The notes under the pieces were generated by a model. It was not told the DNA's origin, ran no database searches, and was given only the letters and a program-made list of their open reading frames with translations. Of a stretch of 64,000 bases of DNA, positions 39,886-51,625 are shown in pieces (position 1 is the first letter of the stretch; each line of letters starts with the position of its first letter). Origin of the DNA: Chanos chanos (taxonomy: Eukaryota; Chordata; Actinopteri; Gonorynchiformes; Chanidae); the NCBI RefSeq assembly GCF_902362185.1, contig NC_044507.1, forward strand, positions 17,766,544 through 17,830,543. Direction: 5' to 3'. Position numbers and translations under genes: made by a program.

Positions 39886-41325
39886 TACAAAGAACAGATA
39901 CAATATTCTGTGCTCTTTTAAATTTGGACTATTAAAACTGACACATAAAGAGCACAGTCCATTCCACTGAAGGGTCACATGACCACTGGTGCTGGTGTTT
40001 TCCTGATTTTTGGTGCCACATGGGAACTGATATGGGGGTGGATACATGTAAATGCACAACATAGTGATACTGTTTGATAAATTAGATTTTTTTTCCCACA
40101 AAGTTTTTAATTGTCACTCCATCATTTTGAAAAGCCTAGATGCGCCCTGTTACAAAGATTACTCATTTTTCAGCAGATTTTTAACTTACAGCTAACTTTT
40201 TGGTAGGCTACATGTTAGCACATACAGCAGGGTAACAGTTTTAATAGATTAATATTAGGGTACATGTTTCTCACGGTGGTTTTTGGATAATATAAACAAG
40301 TATATCGTGTCACCTTGACAGACTTTTAAAAAAAAATCTGTCCTTCATTGTACATTGTAATGTCAGATATATAGTTTCAGTGTACTTACCCACTATTGGA
40401 TTTATAACCTAAACTAGTTTGCTTGAAGGCACTGCTGTTTTGCTGAACTTAGACAAAAAATAAAATTGAACTAATATGAAATATTTAAAGGCTAATGGCC
40501 TTCGACAAACTTGGTGAACAAGCTGAAATTTTCAGAAATGCCATCGAATTTTGATTCTAACCATGAGAAACACCAATGAATTTGAGTCATAGTTTGAAAT
40601 TGTCACTGCATAAAGTGGATTGTTTAATATTGCAACCACTTAACCACTGAAGGCTTTATGAGGTACTATATTTTTTACAGAGAGAATGGAAACTGTCTTC
40701 TATGAGGGTTATGTGGACAGATGTTTCTGAGTAGATGGATCTGCTGTGTTGAGAAGGTTTTAATGTTGGTACTGATGCTAATTTGCTGTGTATTCGACAG
40801 CGTTGCACAGTACTCCCTGTTTAATGGTTCTTTTTGTGGATTTGCTGGAAAGTGAGAGAAAGGCTCAAAGCTATATATGAAGAATGTGCTATATAAGATG
40901 TTTTCCAAATTGATAATAATATATGTCATCTCCAAAGTTTTACTACACCATTTTTAACACTGATATAGCAAAATGTGTCTCTTGGAAGTTTGACTTTTTT
41001 AAAAACAAGGATTTTGTTGAGGTTTAAAAAAAGAAAAGATTTTCTCATTTTCCTAATCTTTTTTAGTATATCTTTATAATACCAAATTTGGAGCTAATTT
41101 GGTTTTATGATCTTTTATATTTGTTTTATTTAACTCTCTTTTGTATCTTTATATTTGTAATATCTGTTCACATCTATATATATAAATATATATATCTTAG
41201 GGCACGTTTGCCTGCTTGTTTTATTATTGTTATTTTTATTATTATTTACCCTTATGTAAAATGGTCACTTTGTAATGTTTTGTCTCCCTTTGTTTTGGAG
41301 AAATAAACTTTGACCTTAATCGGTT
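39227..41325 (+). other. kank2: kank2 3' UTR with AATAAA
   Basis: Noncoding, A/T-rich sequence without splice or coding signal ends in GGAGAAATAAACTTTGACC; AATAAA lies at 41302-41307, so cleavage should fall near 41325. A long (GT)n lies at 39818-39884. The UTR is about 2.1 kb. Confidence 0.75.
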
Positions 41326-42849
41326 GGCGTCTACTTTTGTCTCTGTAGAAAAAATGAATAGGTTACTGCAAATAATTTGATGAATTTCCCTCTTTGAATT
41401 TCACAATTATTTGGTTAAGTCATGAATGACCAAACATAAAACTTATAGTAAGCAGGCTCTATAAACACAGGTGAATTATATGTGCGTCCAGTAGAGGGCG
41501 CAATAAGACCAATGATGTGTCTACGCGCAGACTGCCTCGAATTGAAGTTATGCATGAGACATCCGGGTGAGTCGCTTAGACATAATTTGATCTAAAGGAC
41601 AGCAGTAGGCAATCAAACTGTGAGAGCAGCTTATAACAATTAAATGTTTAACTTAAACTCCCTAGTACTGGTTCAAATGCATTTGGAATGAGCGTATTTT
41701 AAAGTGCTCATAAACCATTGCTTAAACGCTTACACCATACTTTGATGGTTAATTGTTAATTGTCATCTTATTACACTATTTGAGAAAGTTAGTTGTAATA
41801 CCAGTAACACACTTCATAATGATACTCTCTGGGTATGCTGCTTCGTCATAGTTTGCTTTTGTGCTTGTCGCATTTTAGAGAAGGGATGTAGATGGGTTTT
41901 TCAGGAATGTAGTGCCATGGTAAATTCGTCGTAATCAAGATGTATACCACCCCTTTGTGTTGCCATGGGTGGAACTATCAAGATGAAACAGACGTGTGGT
42001 TCCAGTAGATAAGCGATGAAATTTTCCAGAGTGTCCACCGTCTGGCTTTCAGCAACACATTATAACATATTCAATAAACAATAAACACAATTAGTAAAAA
42101 GAAAAAAGGCTACGCCGTAATACAATAAGCCGCGTAACTTGTGGTAAGGCTAATTTTACACCCACTTGTATGTTTTTGAACATACGCAGTGTATATTCGG
42201 GTTAAGGTTGTAGCTGAGAGGACAAGAAAAAGAAGGTGTATAATAAGTTACAGCTGAATTGTACTTTCACCAGGATACGCTACTTAAAAAAAGCTTAGAT
42301 AGATCCACTTTTATTAAGAGCATAGTGTCAGTACACTGGCACGGGTGATTACATATTGGAAGCGTATTTCTGGGACAACCAGTGACGTTGCGCTTAGAAT
42401 TTGGCAAAATTCCCGTTTTAGCCGTGATTAGGGGCTGTGGTTTTGCTCTCACATAGGCGGAGAAATCAGAAATCTACAAGCCAAAAGACTGTATGTGAAC
42501 GACAAAAAAGCTGATTCATTTTAGTCACGAAAATGAGAAAACATTTAGGTTTACATAACTTCCCTAAAATGTTTCTAGACAGCGTAGTCAGACCGTACGT
42601 AATTATATGATATAGCTATCTGTGGAAAATCATCAATCGCCACATTAACTTACAAAACTCGTCTTTTGGGGTGTGTGTGTGTGTGTGTGTATGTGTGTGT
42701 TAATCGTTTTATTTCACTAAGATGGTACTGTAGCCTACATCGTTTTCCCATTTTTACTGATTTCATACTATATTGGATGATCCTTTTAAATGTGTAGGAT
42801 AATTTGTCGTTCTGTTTCACCCACCACCACTTACCGGAAGTTAGAAAGA
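41326..42849. other. intergenic between kank2 and first globin, no recognised element
   Basis: Unique A/T-rich sequence. One (GT)n occurs at 42670-42698. No coding frame, TIR or retroposon tail was recognised. Confidence 0.5.
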
Positions 42850-42936
42850 CCAATAAAGCACCTGTGGAGGCGGAGTTTACATGCAGCAGCATCATCTCTT
42901 TGTGTTCCACACAATACCCTTTCCCAAGATAAAAGG
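42850..42936 (+). promoter_or_regulatory. promoter of alpha-globin 1
   Basis: CCAAT at 42850-42854 and a globin-type TATA variant GATAAAAGG at 42928-42936, 50 bp before the start codon at 42987. The spacing fits the compact CCAAT-TATA layout of vertebrate globins. Confidence 0.6.
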
Positions 42937-42986
42937 CTGGAACAAAACTATGGTTTTGTTGTGGTTGGAGCTACATTCAAAACACA

Positions 42987-43800
42987 ATGAGTCTCTCCGC
43001 GAAAGACAAAGCTAATGTGAAGACTTTCTTCGCCAAGGCTGCCCCCAAGGCAGCAGATATTGGCACTGAAGCCCTGTCTAGGTATGCATTTTTGTTTCTG
43101 GAGTTACCCGCGCTGGCAAAATCGTTGATTGTGTATTGGAATCAAGAACGCAAATTTAGTATAACGGAGATCATGGTGGTTGTTAAGTTATATGTAACTG
43201 TCGCCTAAACACAATACGTAGAACACAATAATAATCATGTTATTTTCATGCTTTCACCTTCAATTTTTTAGGACACTGACTGTTTACCCTCAGACGAAAA
43301 CTTACTTCTCCCACTGGAAAGATCTGAGCCCCGGTTCTGCTCCAGTGAGGAAACATGGGTTGACTGTGATGGAAGGCGTTCTCAGTGCCGTGGAGAAAAT
43401 GGATGATCTCGCTGAGACCCTTCTTCCACTCAGTGAGCTGCACGCCTTCATTCTGCGAGTGGATCCTGCCAACTTTAAAGTAATTTTCAGCACATATGTC
43501 ATCATTTATTATTTCTACTATTTAATCCTTTATGGTGATTCTTTATTCTTTAATTTTAGTATAAAACTGTTTACTGGTACTTCTCCAACAAGTAAAAACC
43601 ACTTACAAGACACGATGCAACAGAAATCCCTTGTTAATTCAGTTAATATGCGCTTTATTCTTCTTTGACAGATCTTTTCCCATAACCTCCTGGTGGCACT
43701 GGCGATGTTGTTTCCAGATGACTTCACACCCGAGGTCCACGTTGCAGTGGACAAGTTCCTCACCCAAGTCAATCTCGCCCTGTCTGAAAAGTACCGCTAA
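42987..43800 (+). CDS. hemoglobin subunit alpha 1 (divergent, embryonic-like)
   Basis: Exons 42987-43081, 43272-43479 and 43672-43800 (95/208/129 nt, the standard fish alpha-globin sizes) give 143 aa including Met. Introns sit at the two conserved globin positions. The distal histidine (RKHGLT, E7) and proximal histidine (LSELHAF, F8) are present, as is the C-terminal [15 protein letters not shown] and LRVDPANFK are typical of fish alpha chains. It is the most divergent alpha in the window: Trp A12 is Phe ([10 protein letters not shown]), and it has [21 protein letters not shown] where the others are more conserved. It is closer to larval/embryonic fish alpha chains than to adult ones. ATTAAA at 43874-43879 is the likely poly(A) signal. 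Convergent with beta-1, 5.9 kb away. Confidence 0.93.
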
Positions 43801-44107
43801 AACGCGAAGCCACACCTCGGTCTCGGCTCTGATCGATTCGATAGACGATTTCAAATGTAATGACAATTACACTATTAAATATACACTGATGAAAAACTGA
43901 TTCTCATAAGTGTGTTTTTATGTCTCAGCCATAAAGTATTCTCTATGTTAATGTATAAAATGCATCATATGGAACCTTGTTATTACATGATCATACAAAA
44001 GACCGACTAGTCACATGCAAGACGGTATATGACATAATTACTCTGCACATCAGCGCTGAGCGGTAACATGAAGGCAGGATAGGCTTGGTGAACTGTAAGG
44101 TCCGGAC

Positions 44108-45229
44108 TAGGGATGTCCCGATCAAGTTTTTTTTTGCCCCGATCCCGATCCGAGTCATTTATTATTAAGGATCTGCCGATACCTAGTCCCGATCCGATAC
44201 TTGTATTTTCCTTGGTAATACAGTTGCACAGTGCACATTTCAAGTACATAAAAATTGTTAAAAAATAACTAAATAAACCCTCTTGTAAAGCTCTGGTAGA
44301 GCAGTGTCTGAAATGTAGTGTCCAGAGGGTAAGGCGTACTGTGTGAGTTATACCTGGAAATATATGTAAGTGTTCAATTTTATTTAGTCGTACAGTAATT
44401 CAAGTGGTTAAGTTGTCTAACTGTCAGTTATGTTGATACTTTTTCTGAAGCCTCATTTTTGTATGCTATCGTTATCAATCCTTAGCGTTAGTTAAGCGAC
44501 TGTATTGCTCTCTGTAGTCGTTAGTTTAGGCTAGCTCGCATACATCACATACAGTTAAAGCGTTAGGTGTTTTAGTTTTGAAATGATCACTTGGTTGTTA
44601 TTAGTAGCCTTGAGGATTAATGTCGTCGGAGTAGGCTGACCTAAAAAACGTTCAAATTTAAAAGTTAAAAGAAAACCTTTTCGCCTCAATTTGCTGAATT
44701 TGAACGGACCTCTGTATTCGCTATCACATGGGCTGGTCATCCAAAGCGATTGATTCAATTACACTCTCGGTAATCTTTTTGGCCTTGTCGCTGTCTCGAG
44801 GAAATTTCTCCCTGCTTTTAAACGTATCTCCTCCAATGTGTGTTGCTTCGGAGCAGCCTTTGCCTGTGTTACCTGAGTGAACTCACTGTATTCCGTTGAG
44901 TGTTTATTTTTCAGGTGCCGTACTAAAGCAGTAGTAGTCTATTGAACGCAGCTCTGTGTCACTACCGCCTCGCTAAGTGCTCGAACTGCAAACTTTACAA
45001 GTGGCTGTTGGACTGCTTTCCTTTCCCAATTTAAAACATGTCCACACTGCAGACATTGTAGCTGCGTCCTGCCACAAATCATGCTCTCAGTTTAGGACAC
45101 CTTTATGACAGCTGACATAAAACAAAGGATCGGGCTTAGGGTCGTGCTCAGTAAAGCCGATACCGATCAGTTAAAAAATTCCTTGATCGGCCCGATACCG
45201 ATCTTTGAGATCGGATCGGGACATCCCTA
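44108..45229 (-). mobile_element. hAT-superfamily DNA transposon, internally deleted
   Basis: Perfect 16-bp terminal inverted repeats (TAGGGATGTCCCGATC) bound a 1,122-bp element flanked by the 8-bp target duplication GTCCGGAC at 44100-44107 and 45230-45237. Subterminal CCGAT-rich repeats occur at both ends. On the minus strand, near 44870-45000, there is a degraded BED-type zinc finger (CKVC followed by HLKNKHSTEYSEFT), the N-terminus of a hAT transposase. The catalytic DDE part is missing. It is therefore a non-autonomous deletion derivative. The intact ends and target duplication suggest a fairly recent insertion. Confidence 0.85.
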
Positions 45230-45306
45230 GTCCGGACCTTTTACACTGACACGGGTATTATAATATTAGGCAAAAGGGTCTTAAAAGAGTTCCGATAAGT
45301 TGGAGG

Positions 45307-45470
45307 AGAGGTGCCAAAATCCAGTCCTGGGGGCAAAATCCAGCCCTCCTAATTAGAGGCTGATTTTAGCTAAAAACAGTTGAGTATACAGCCAATGACA
45401 GACCACGTGTAGCTGGTTGCAAAGAAAAGCAGCAGGCTTTTGGCCCTCCACGACGGGACTGGGCACCTCT
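45307..45470. mobile_element. short TIR element (MITE-like)
   Basis: AGAGGTGCC at 45307-45315 and its inverse GGCACCTCT at 45462-45470 bracket 164 bp, with imperfect inner inverted matches (CCAGTCCTGG against CCACGACGGGACTGG). It resembles short fish DNA elements. I could not define a target-site duplication. Confidence 0.4.
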
Positions 45471-45479
45471 TACCTATGT

Positions 45480-46929
45480 ATGACTTATAATCATAATCAG
45501 GAAGTAGCCTGCAGTTAATGTTTCCCATATTCCAGGATTTGATTATATTAAGGTGCAGGAAAAGCCAGAAAGTGCAGCGATGAGTGTAGGAGCTATTGAG
45601 GCGATAGTACTCTACAATAGCCTAATCGAAAGTATGTGAAACATATATTTAAGTCAAATAAATAAATTTAAATTCAAATAAATAAATATAAATTGCGCCT
45701 TCGTAGGGTATACCGTGTTTGCTGGGTGTCATTTAATTTTTTGGCATTAGAAATACGAGCCTTCAGAGTTAAAGATATTTAAAAGAGCTTATCTTTATGT
45801 TCAGAAGGCGCATCCTAATTGCGCAATATGTGTCCCCCTGAAATACCTAAGAACAGACATATAAAACATATTAATCTAAAACATATTAAAACATCGCACT
45901 TCATTTGTATGTACCTTATGCAATGTTATGGTGAGAGGTGTCAGGGAAAAAGTTTTCCTTTGCGAGGTTACATTTCAGTCAAATCCAGTGACACACTGAC
46001 AGGAAATTTGTCCACTGGAACGTGTACTTGGGAAGTGAACCCTTCAGGAGACATCAAGCCTTAATCCTCGTGGGTGAATATTATGAAATCTATATTCACA
46101 GGAATGGGGAAAGTTGTGGGGGGTTTTGGTGTTTCGTATTTACTTTGCTCTTTTATGTCAAAGTCAACAGCACTGAAATAGACGCAAACTCAGTACAGTC
46201 TGTAATCATAACACTAGGACGCCGAGGATAAAAAAGCGTTCCAATTCATTTCGTCGAACTCTCTTACATATTCAGTTAACAATAGTACAGAGAGCTCATC
46301 TGGACCACTTCCATCCAGCCATCCTAACACTGCAGAAATTCATCGAAAAGTTTGGCACAGAGGATTACTAGACGTTTACATTTACATTTATATGCAAAAC
46401 AAGGAAAAGCCTATAACACGACAAGTATTGTCAGTATATACACCTCAACTTCTGGATGTCATTCAGTCGCAAGAATATACAGTCTGTGACTACTTACAAT
46501 GTGTTTCAAATGTAAAATGAATTTAGAATAAAATTAATCTCAGTATTACAATTGCTTGAATTCTCACTTTTTTCTCATTGTTTTCGGCAGTAGACGGTGT
46601 GGAGGCGGTGTGTCAGTGAGTTGTTGTCCTGGACATTGTTTTGGAGTTTACCTCGGCAAGATTGCTCCCTTATCTGGTTGACCGTCATGCGGCAGTGACA
46701 ACGCACTTCATCAGTGTAGGCTATACTTGCAATGCATTGTGTTGAACTTACGCTTCATTGTCTATTTGAAGCGTAACCGCTCGAGCTCCACATTTCTTCC
46801 ACAATCAAGGTATAGACATTTATTCTCTCTGCTTCTTAAATATATTTTTAAATGAAGCAATGCCTATCATTCGTTTTAATAGAGTCTTATGACGAGGCAA
46901 TTCACTGATGTTATTTTTCATCCATTCCT
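45480..46929. other. intergenic, mostly unrecognised
   Basis: A/T-rich sequence between mobile elements. One 32-codon frame at 46276-46371, preceded by TTCAG, resembles the end of a globin last exon and is listed separately. No other feature was found. Confidence 0.45.
46276..46371 (+). pseudogene. possible degenerate globin exon 3
   Basis: After an AG acceptor-like TTCAG (46271-46275), 31 codons and a stop read LTIVQRAHLDHFHP then AILTLQKFIEKF. Beta-2 of this cluster reads [16 protein letters not shown] then [12 protein letters not shown] in the same positions. The LTIV, F-x-P and LQKF blocks line up with one or two small gaps. The C-terminal RQYH is absent and no matching exon 1 or 2 was found nearby. 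It may be a worn relic of an additional beta-type gene or a chance match. Confidence 0.2.
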
Positions 46930-47046
46930 TCATTAATTCATTCATTTTCTAAGCCGCTTATCCTAATTAGGGTGCTAGAGCCCATCCCAGCGGTGACTGG
47001 GCGACAGGCGGGGAAACACCTTAGACAGGTCGCCAGTCAATCGCAG
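46930..47046 (+). repeat. common fish interspersed repeat (CCGCTTATCC type), copy 1
   Basis: Begins with ATTCATT repeats, then AAGCCGCTTATCC, AATTAGGG, GAGCCCATCCCAGC, GGCGGGGAAACACC and ACAGGTCGCCAGTC. An inverted related copy lies at 57671-57780. This family is widespread in fish; I cannot assign it to a class with certainty. Confidence 0.65.
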
Positions 47047-47625
47047 TGATGTTATTTTTCAAAATAGACCTATAATAAAAATGTGCATGTACAAACTATC
47101 TCATATATTTCCTCTTATAGTATTTTTGCGTTAGTTTTATTATCATTGTGGTTGATCATGTTGTTACGGTAGTGGTGGTTGTTGAGGTGGTATTTGTGTC
47201 AGATTTTCCTTTGGGTAATATTAAATGGTATTTCAGGTTAGCCAAAGAAAAGAACATTGAAGTTTTAGCTTTGGAGATCGGCATACTACGACAGGTCTGG
47301 ACCACTCGTAATTTTTTTCGTACCTGATATAAAGTTCTAAATACGAGAAAATTTGTCAATGCGACAAAGTCTCTGAGATCGCTATCTGTTCCAATGAGTG
47401 GGAAATTTTTAGCGGAGCTGTCCAGTGCTGAATTTAAACTTCTTGTACATTGGACTGTCCGGATGTGTGTAAACAGTTACCAGAGAATTTCAGTGTAGGG
47501 ATATTTTTTCGTTTGTTGGAGAACGCGTGGTACAGACATCTATCATTTTAATGTACACCTGAAACCGCTTACGATCATGCTTGATGCGAGAAACACCCAA
47601 GCATCTGTTTATCCTACCAGTGAGA

Positions 47626-47988
47626 CAGAGGTGGGTGGTAACGCATTACGTTTACTCCGTTACATGTAGCCTACTTAAGTAACTTTTTCCAATAAATTGT
47701 ACTTTTAGGAGTAGTTTTAATGCGCAATACTTTTCGCTCTTACTCGAGTACATTTACGATTTGAAAAATGTACTTATACTTCGTTATATTGGACGACACA
47801 CAACTCCATGAGACGGAGAAGAGTGTTACTACAGCGCTCGTTTCAGCAACGAAGAAGAAATTTCGGAGATTTCGGACGTTGTACCAAACTTTCAGTAAGC
47901 GCTGTACCTGCATCCTCTGGTCTCTGTCTCTTGTGACGGAGTAATACTTTTACTTGTGTACAGTTTTTGGTTACTCTATCCACCTCTG
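47626..47988. mobile_element. hAT-type MITE with perfect 8-bp target duplication
   Basis: A 363-bp element bounded by CAGAGGTGG and CCACCTCTG, flanked by identical CAGTGAGA at 47618-47625 and 47989-47996. Subterminal sequence includes CGCATTACG, TTACTCCGTTACA and TACTTTTACTTGT, typical of a common fish hAT non-autonomous family. No coding capacity. Confidence 0.85.
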
Positions 47989-47996
47989 CAGTGAGA

Positions 47997-49700
47997 ACAA
48001 GCTCCGTGGAGCGTGACGTGGCTTGTTTACAAGAGGCTTTAAGTGATCATTTCCCCTGATATATTTCTTTATCAATGGATCTTGTGTTATTTACTGTGCC
48101 ATGTTTAGCCTTTATGTTCAGTTAAATCCCGGTCTTTTCTTGTACCTCTTCTTCGGGTGGTGACCTCTGACTGCAACTTACCTTACCTACTTGAACGTGG
48201 ACTTCAGTAAGGAGAGGGATACAAGGGACCGTGGCAGCTCGTTTCACAATTAATAAAATGCTTTCCTCTCATGAGGTGAATGGCAGTAATATGGACTGTC
48301 CTCCACTATGTTGGCTCCGTCTCTTCTCAATTCTGCCCCTCTTCATTGAGGCAAAATAGTCAAGTCCTGTGCGTTCTCTTACTACGATTGTCTGACATCG
48401 TTGATTTGCTGTAGAAGGAATGGTTGTCCATCTGAACCTGTTTACGGTTTTCAGGGTGTGTGGATTCCTTTAAATGCATTGATATAATTCATTTTCATTG
48501 TGTTCGTAACTTGTTGAAGTGATGACGATGGATTAAAGAGGAATCGAAACATTCCTCTGATTTGACGATCGATTGCTGGTTTATCGATTGGTGTTTTGTT
48601 TTGTCAAGGAGAGGAGACGGAGTAAACAACAAAGCACGTAGAGTTCACTCATAAAACACTGGCCTGCAAGGGCGTTTGGGAAACACATATTGAGGTCACT
48701 CTCTTCTGCGAAACACATGTTGAGATGGATACTAGAGGCACATGAAAAATGACGTCTTGCTCGATATTGTAAAAATGTACTTTCAGTTTAACTTCATTTA
48801 ATAATCTAATTTGTGAGGACACATGGAATATGTGTCAGTAGCCCCGATCACTCTTATTATAGAACGGCTCCGTCCCTCACTCCAAATAATTTGCGTTAAT
48901 GACGCACATGAGACGGCTCAAATAATCTGTGGATGCTTTGTATAAAGTGTTCACAAACTCATATATAAGTTAAACCAACAACCATATGAATTACAAGATA
49001 AACCATCAATCTGTACCTTGAGATAAGCAACGTGGCGCACGCGCACGTGTATGTCTGTGTGTGTGTGTGTGTGTGTATGTGTGTGTGTGCGTGGGGGGGG
49101 GGGGGGGGGTCAGGGGGGGTTTAGGATTAAAATATGATCTTAAATCTTGAATATAACTTTGGGAAGTCATTCCTTAAAAAAGATCGCTTCCAACTTGCAG
49201 TAGAAAGCGCAATATTTTAAAACTGCCCACCTTGTTGCATTTGTCACGTGGGCGCGAATTTCGTATTGAATGAATCTCTTGCGTAAAGCTGTTGAGTGAT
49301 TGGTGACCTCTGTTACATCCAGCTTTCTGTTATGATGCTACTCCACTGTGGAGCAAAGAAAAACAGCAACAATAAACCAATCTTCTTATTATTTATGTTT
49401 TAATAGTCACTTAATTGGCATAGATGGGTCTACAAATTTAGTCATTAATTACATTATAAAAGTAATATAGTTAATTGTACATCAATATTATCGTTGTTAC
49501 TTGATCGTTTGTCAATCAGTTCAATCATCTTTTTCTCATTTTTCCACAAAAGAGAGAAAAGGCATGCAAAGCTATCAGTGCGAGGCATATTAAAGTATTG
49601 CATGGCTGGTAATGGAAGAATGCTTTTTAATTTGCTTACTTTGATGTTTATAAACATTTTGCAAATAAATACTATAACACAATCTTGCATGTCTGTCCTT
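47997..49700. other. intergenic upstream of beta-1 3' end
   Basis: No recognised gene. (GT)n at 49046-49090 followed directly by a G run (49095-49109). ATTAAA on the minus strand (49699-49704) or at about 49622 could serve beta-1 polyadenylation. Confidence 0.45.
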
Positions 49701-49720
49701 TAATCTTATGGAGTGGTCTT

Positions 49721-51023
49721 CTAATGGTACTGCCTGCCAAGGGCAGAAATAACCACGTCCAGAAATTTCTGCCACGCCGCTTGGATGTCTGCGGTGAAGG
49801 CGCGGCCGAGGTGGGAAGCCACTGCAATGGTGAGACAGTCACCGAAGAGCTGTGAAAACAGTAAAGCCAGTGTGAATAACAACTAGGTTGCATTCGATTG
49901 TTTTCGTTGATTGTAATAACACACAGTAATACGTGGGCGTACCAGAATATCTATTTTTAGATGCGAAGCACCTCCTGAACCTCATTTGTAACTCACTCAC
50001 TCATGTTTCCGGGGAGAGGTAGACGTTAGGGGTGTGGGGTAGGGGTTGCCCCCTCTCCAAAAATTAGAACTAGCCGAAACAATCCCATTCCGCCCAATAA
50101 AATGTTGTTAATGAAAAATATGTGCTATTGGAACAATTTACATTTTTGTTATTGTTGTTATTATCATTACTATCCTCATTATTCCTATTTTTCTATCTTT
50201 TTGTATTGTCCATGGGGTATCACTAAGGAGGGAGCTGACGCTAAGATACCTTGTGAAGTAGCACCAAGAGAGATGCGACTAAGACTTATCAATTTAATTT
50301 TTCCCAAAACGACAGCTTATGCAAACATTCACTTCTGTTTTTACATCAATAGGCTAAAAACGACATGAAAAAATATCCAGCTGAAAATGAGCCAAGATCT
50401 GTCACCACTCACCAGCGCCACCTCAACACCAGGAAAAATGCATGCATCAACTTAAAACAAAGCACAGCGAGGAAACGAGTGGTGCTTCTCAGCCATGACA
50501 CTGTTTGTGATGAACTTTAACCTTACTCTTGTTCTGTGCTCAAGTTCGTACCCTGAAATTGTCCGGATCCACGTGAAGCTTCTCAGAATGCAGCACGCTG
50601 AGCGTAGCATATGTTCTCTTGATGTCATCCATGTTCTGCACAGCCAAACCTAGACTATTCAAAACCACTTTTCCATGTGCTGCCACCTTTGCGTTATTCA
50701 TGATGGACGCAGGGTCACTAAGCTTTCCAAAGGAGCCAAAGTACCGCAGAGTCCAAGGGTAGACAATAAGGCACCTAATGAAACCACAGAAAACACAAGT
50801 TCATTTGAGTAGGCCTGTCCAGGTAAAAGAGAAATGGAAAAAGAAAAAAGAGAGGGGGTTAATTGCGTAAATTAATTAGTAAATATCTGTCGTTCTCTCT
50901 GCAAACCAGAGATATACATAATATATCAGACCTGGCCAGAGCCCGCCGCCCGACCGCATCCTTATTAATTTTACTCCAGATGGCCTGAATGGCCTTGCGT
51001 TCGGAGTCTGTCCATTGGACCAT
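49721..51023 (-). CDS. hemoglobin subunit beta 1 (divergent)
   Basis: Exons 51023-50932, 50774-50552 and 49849-49721 (92/223/129 nt) encode 147 aa including Met. Distal His (VAAHGKVV) and proximal His (SVLHSEKLH) are present, with Ser at F9 and C-terminal RQYH, residues linked with Bohr/Root-type pH sensitivity in fish. The chain diverges from the other two betas: PWTLRYF in place of the near-invariant PWTQRYF (Gln39 to Leu), [10 protein letters not shown] in the B helix and NNAKVAAHG. It is arranged head-to-head with alpha-2, 1.7 kb between starts, and convergent with alpha-1. The open frame is intact and splice sites are canonical, so it looks functional. Confidence 0.93.
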
Positions 51024-51089
51024 GCCGACTTTCTATCAGGTAGTTTTGTTCCGATGCTCTGAGTGTTGCTGGTAGCTCTGGGTCACTTT

Positions 51090-51110
51090 TATTTATATAA
51101 ACCCCCGCCC
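51090..51110 (-). promoter_or_regulatory. TATA and GC/CACCC box of beta-1
   Basis: On the minus strand TATATAA lies at 51099-51093, immediately preceded by GGGCGGGGGT (51110-51101). The TATA is about 70 bp upstream of the start codon. No clear CCAAT box follows. Confidence 0.55.
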
Positions 51111-51379
51111 AGTTGCTACGAAGTAAACGAATCATATTTCAGAGCCACTGACCACTGGTGGGAAGCAGTCCAAATCTTATGAAATTATGACGTTATTTAC
51201 AGTGTCAAACTGTCGTCCTGAGCCATGGCCTTATCTCTCAGCACCAGGCTATGGAGTACGGAGGAAAGATTAATCAGACAAAATTTACTGATCAAAAAAA
51301 AATTGACTGAAGTTAAAATAGACCTTGCTGACATGAAGCACAAAGCCAATTTTATGGAAGAGTCAAATGGACTGAATTT

Positions 51380-51625
51380 ATGATTGAGATGTGTGCCTTG
51401 GGTACACGATAGCTTATGTTATGGGACTATAGACTCTCTCGCATCTGTCTGTAGTTCATTCTCTTACTTTCCTTTAACATTTCTTGCAGTTGTATCTGAT
51501 CTAACTTAGCGTACAGATAGCTCCTTAATAGCCACATGCTTAGTTTGTATTCTGCCTATCCTGGAAGTCGCTTTGGATAAAAGTATCCTCTAAATGAACG
51601 AATATAAATGAGAATGTAATATATT
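51380..51625 (+). repeat. retroposon 3' tail upstream of beta-1
   Basis: Contains GGTACACGAT, ACTTTCCTTTAACA, TGATCTAACTTAGCG and the tail TCGCTTTGGATAAAAG followed by TAAATGAA-type units, as at the 3' ends of common fish LINE/SINE families. A related copy with the same block order lies at 56580-56815 upstream of beta-2. Confidence 0.55.
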
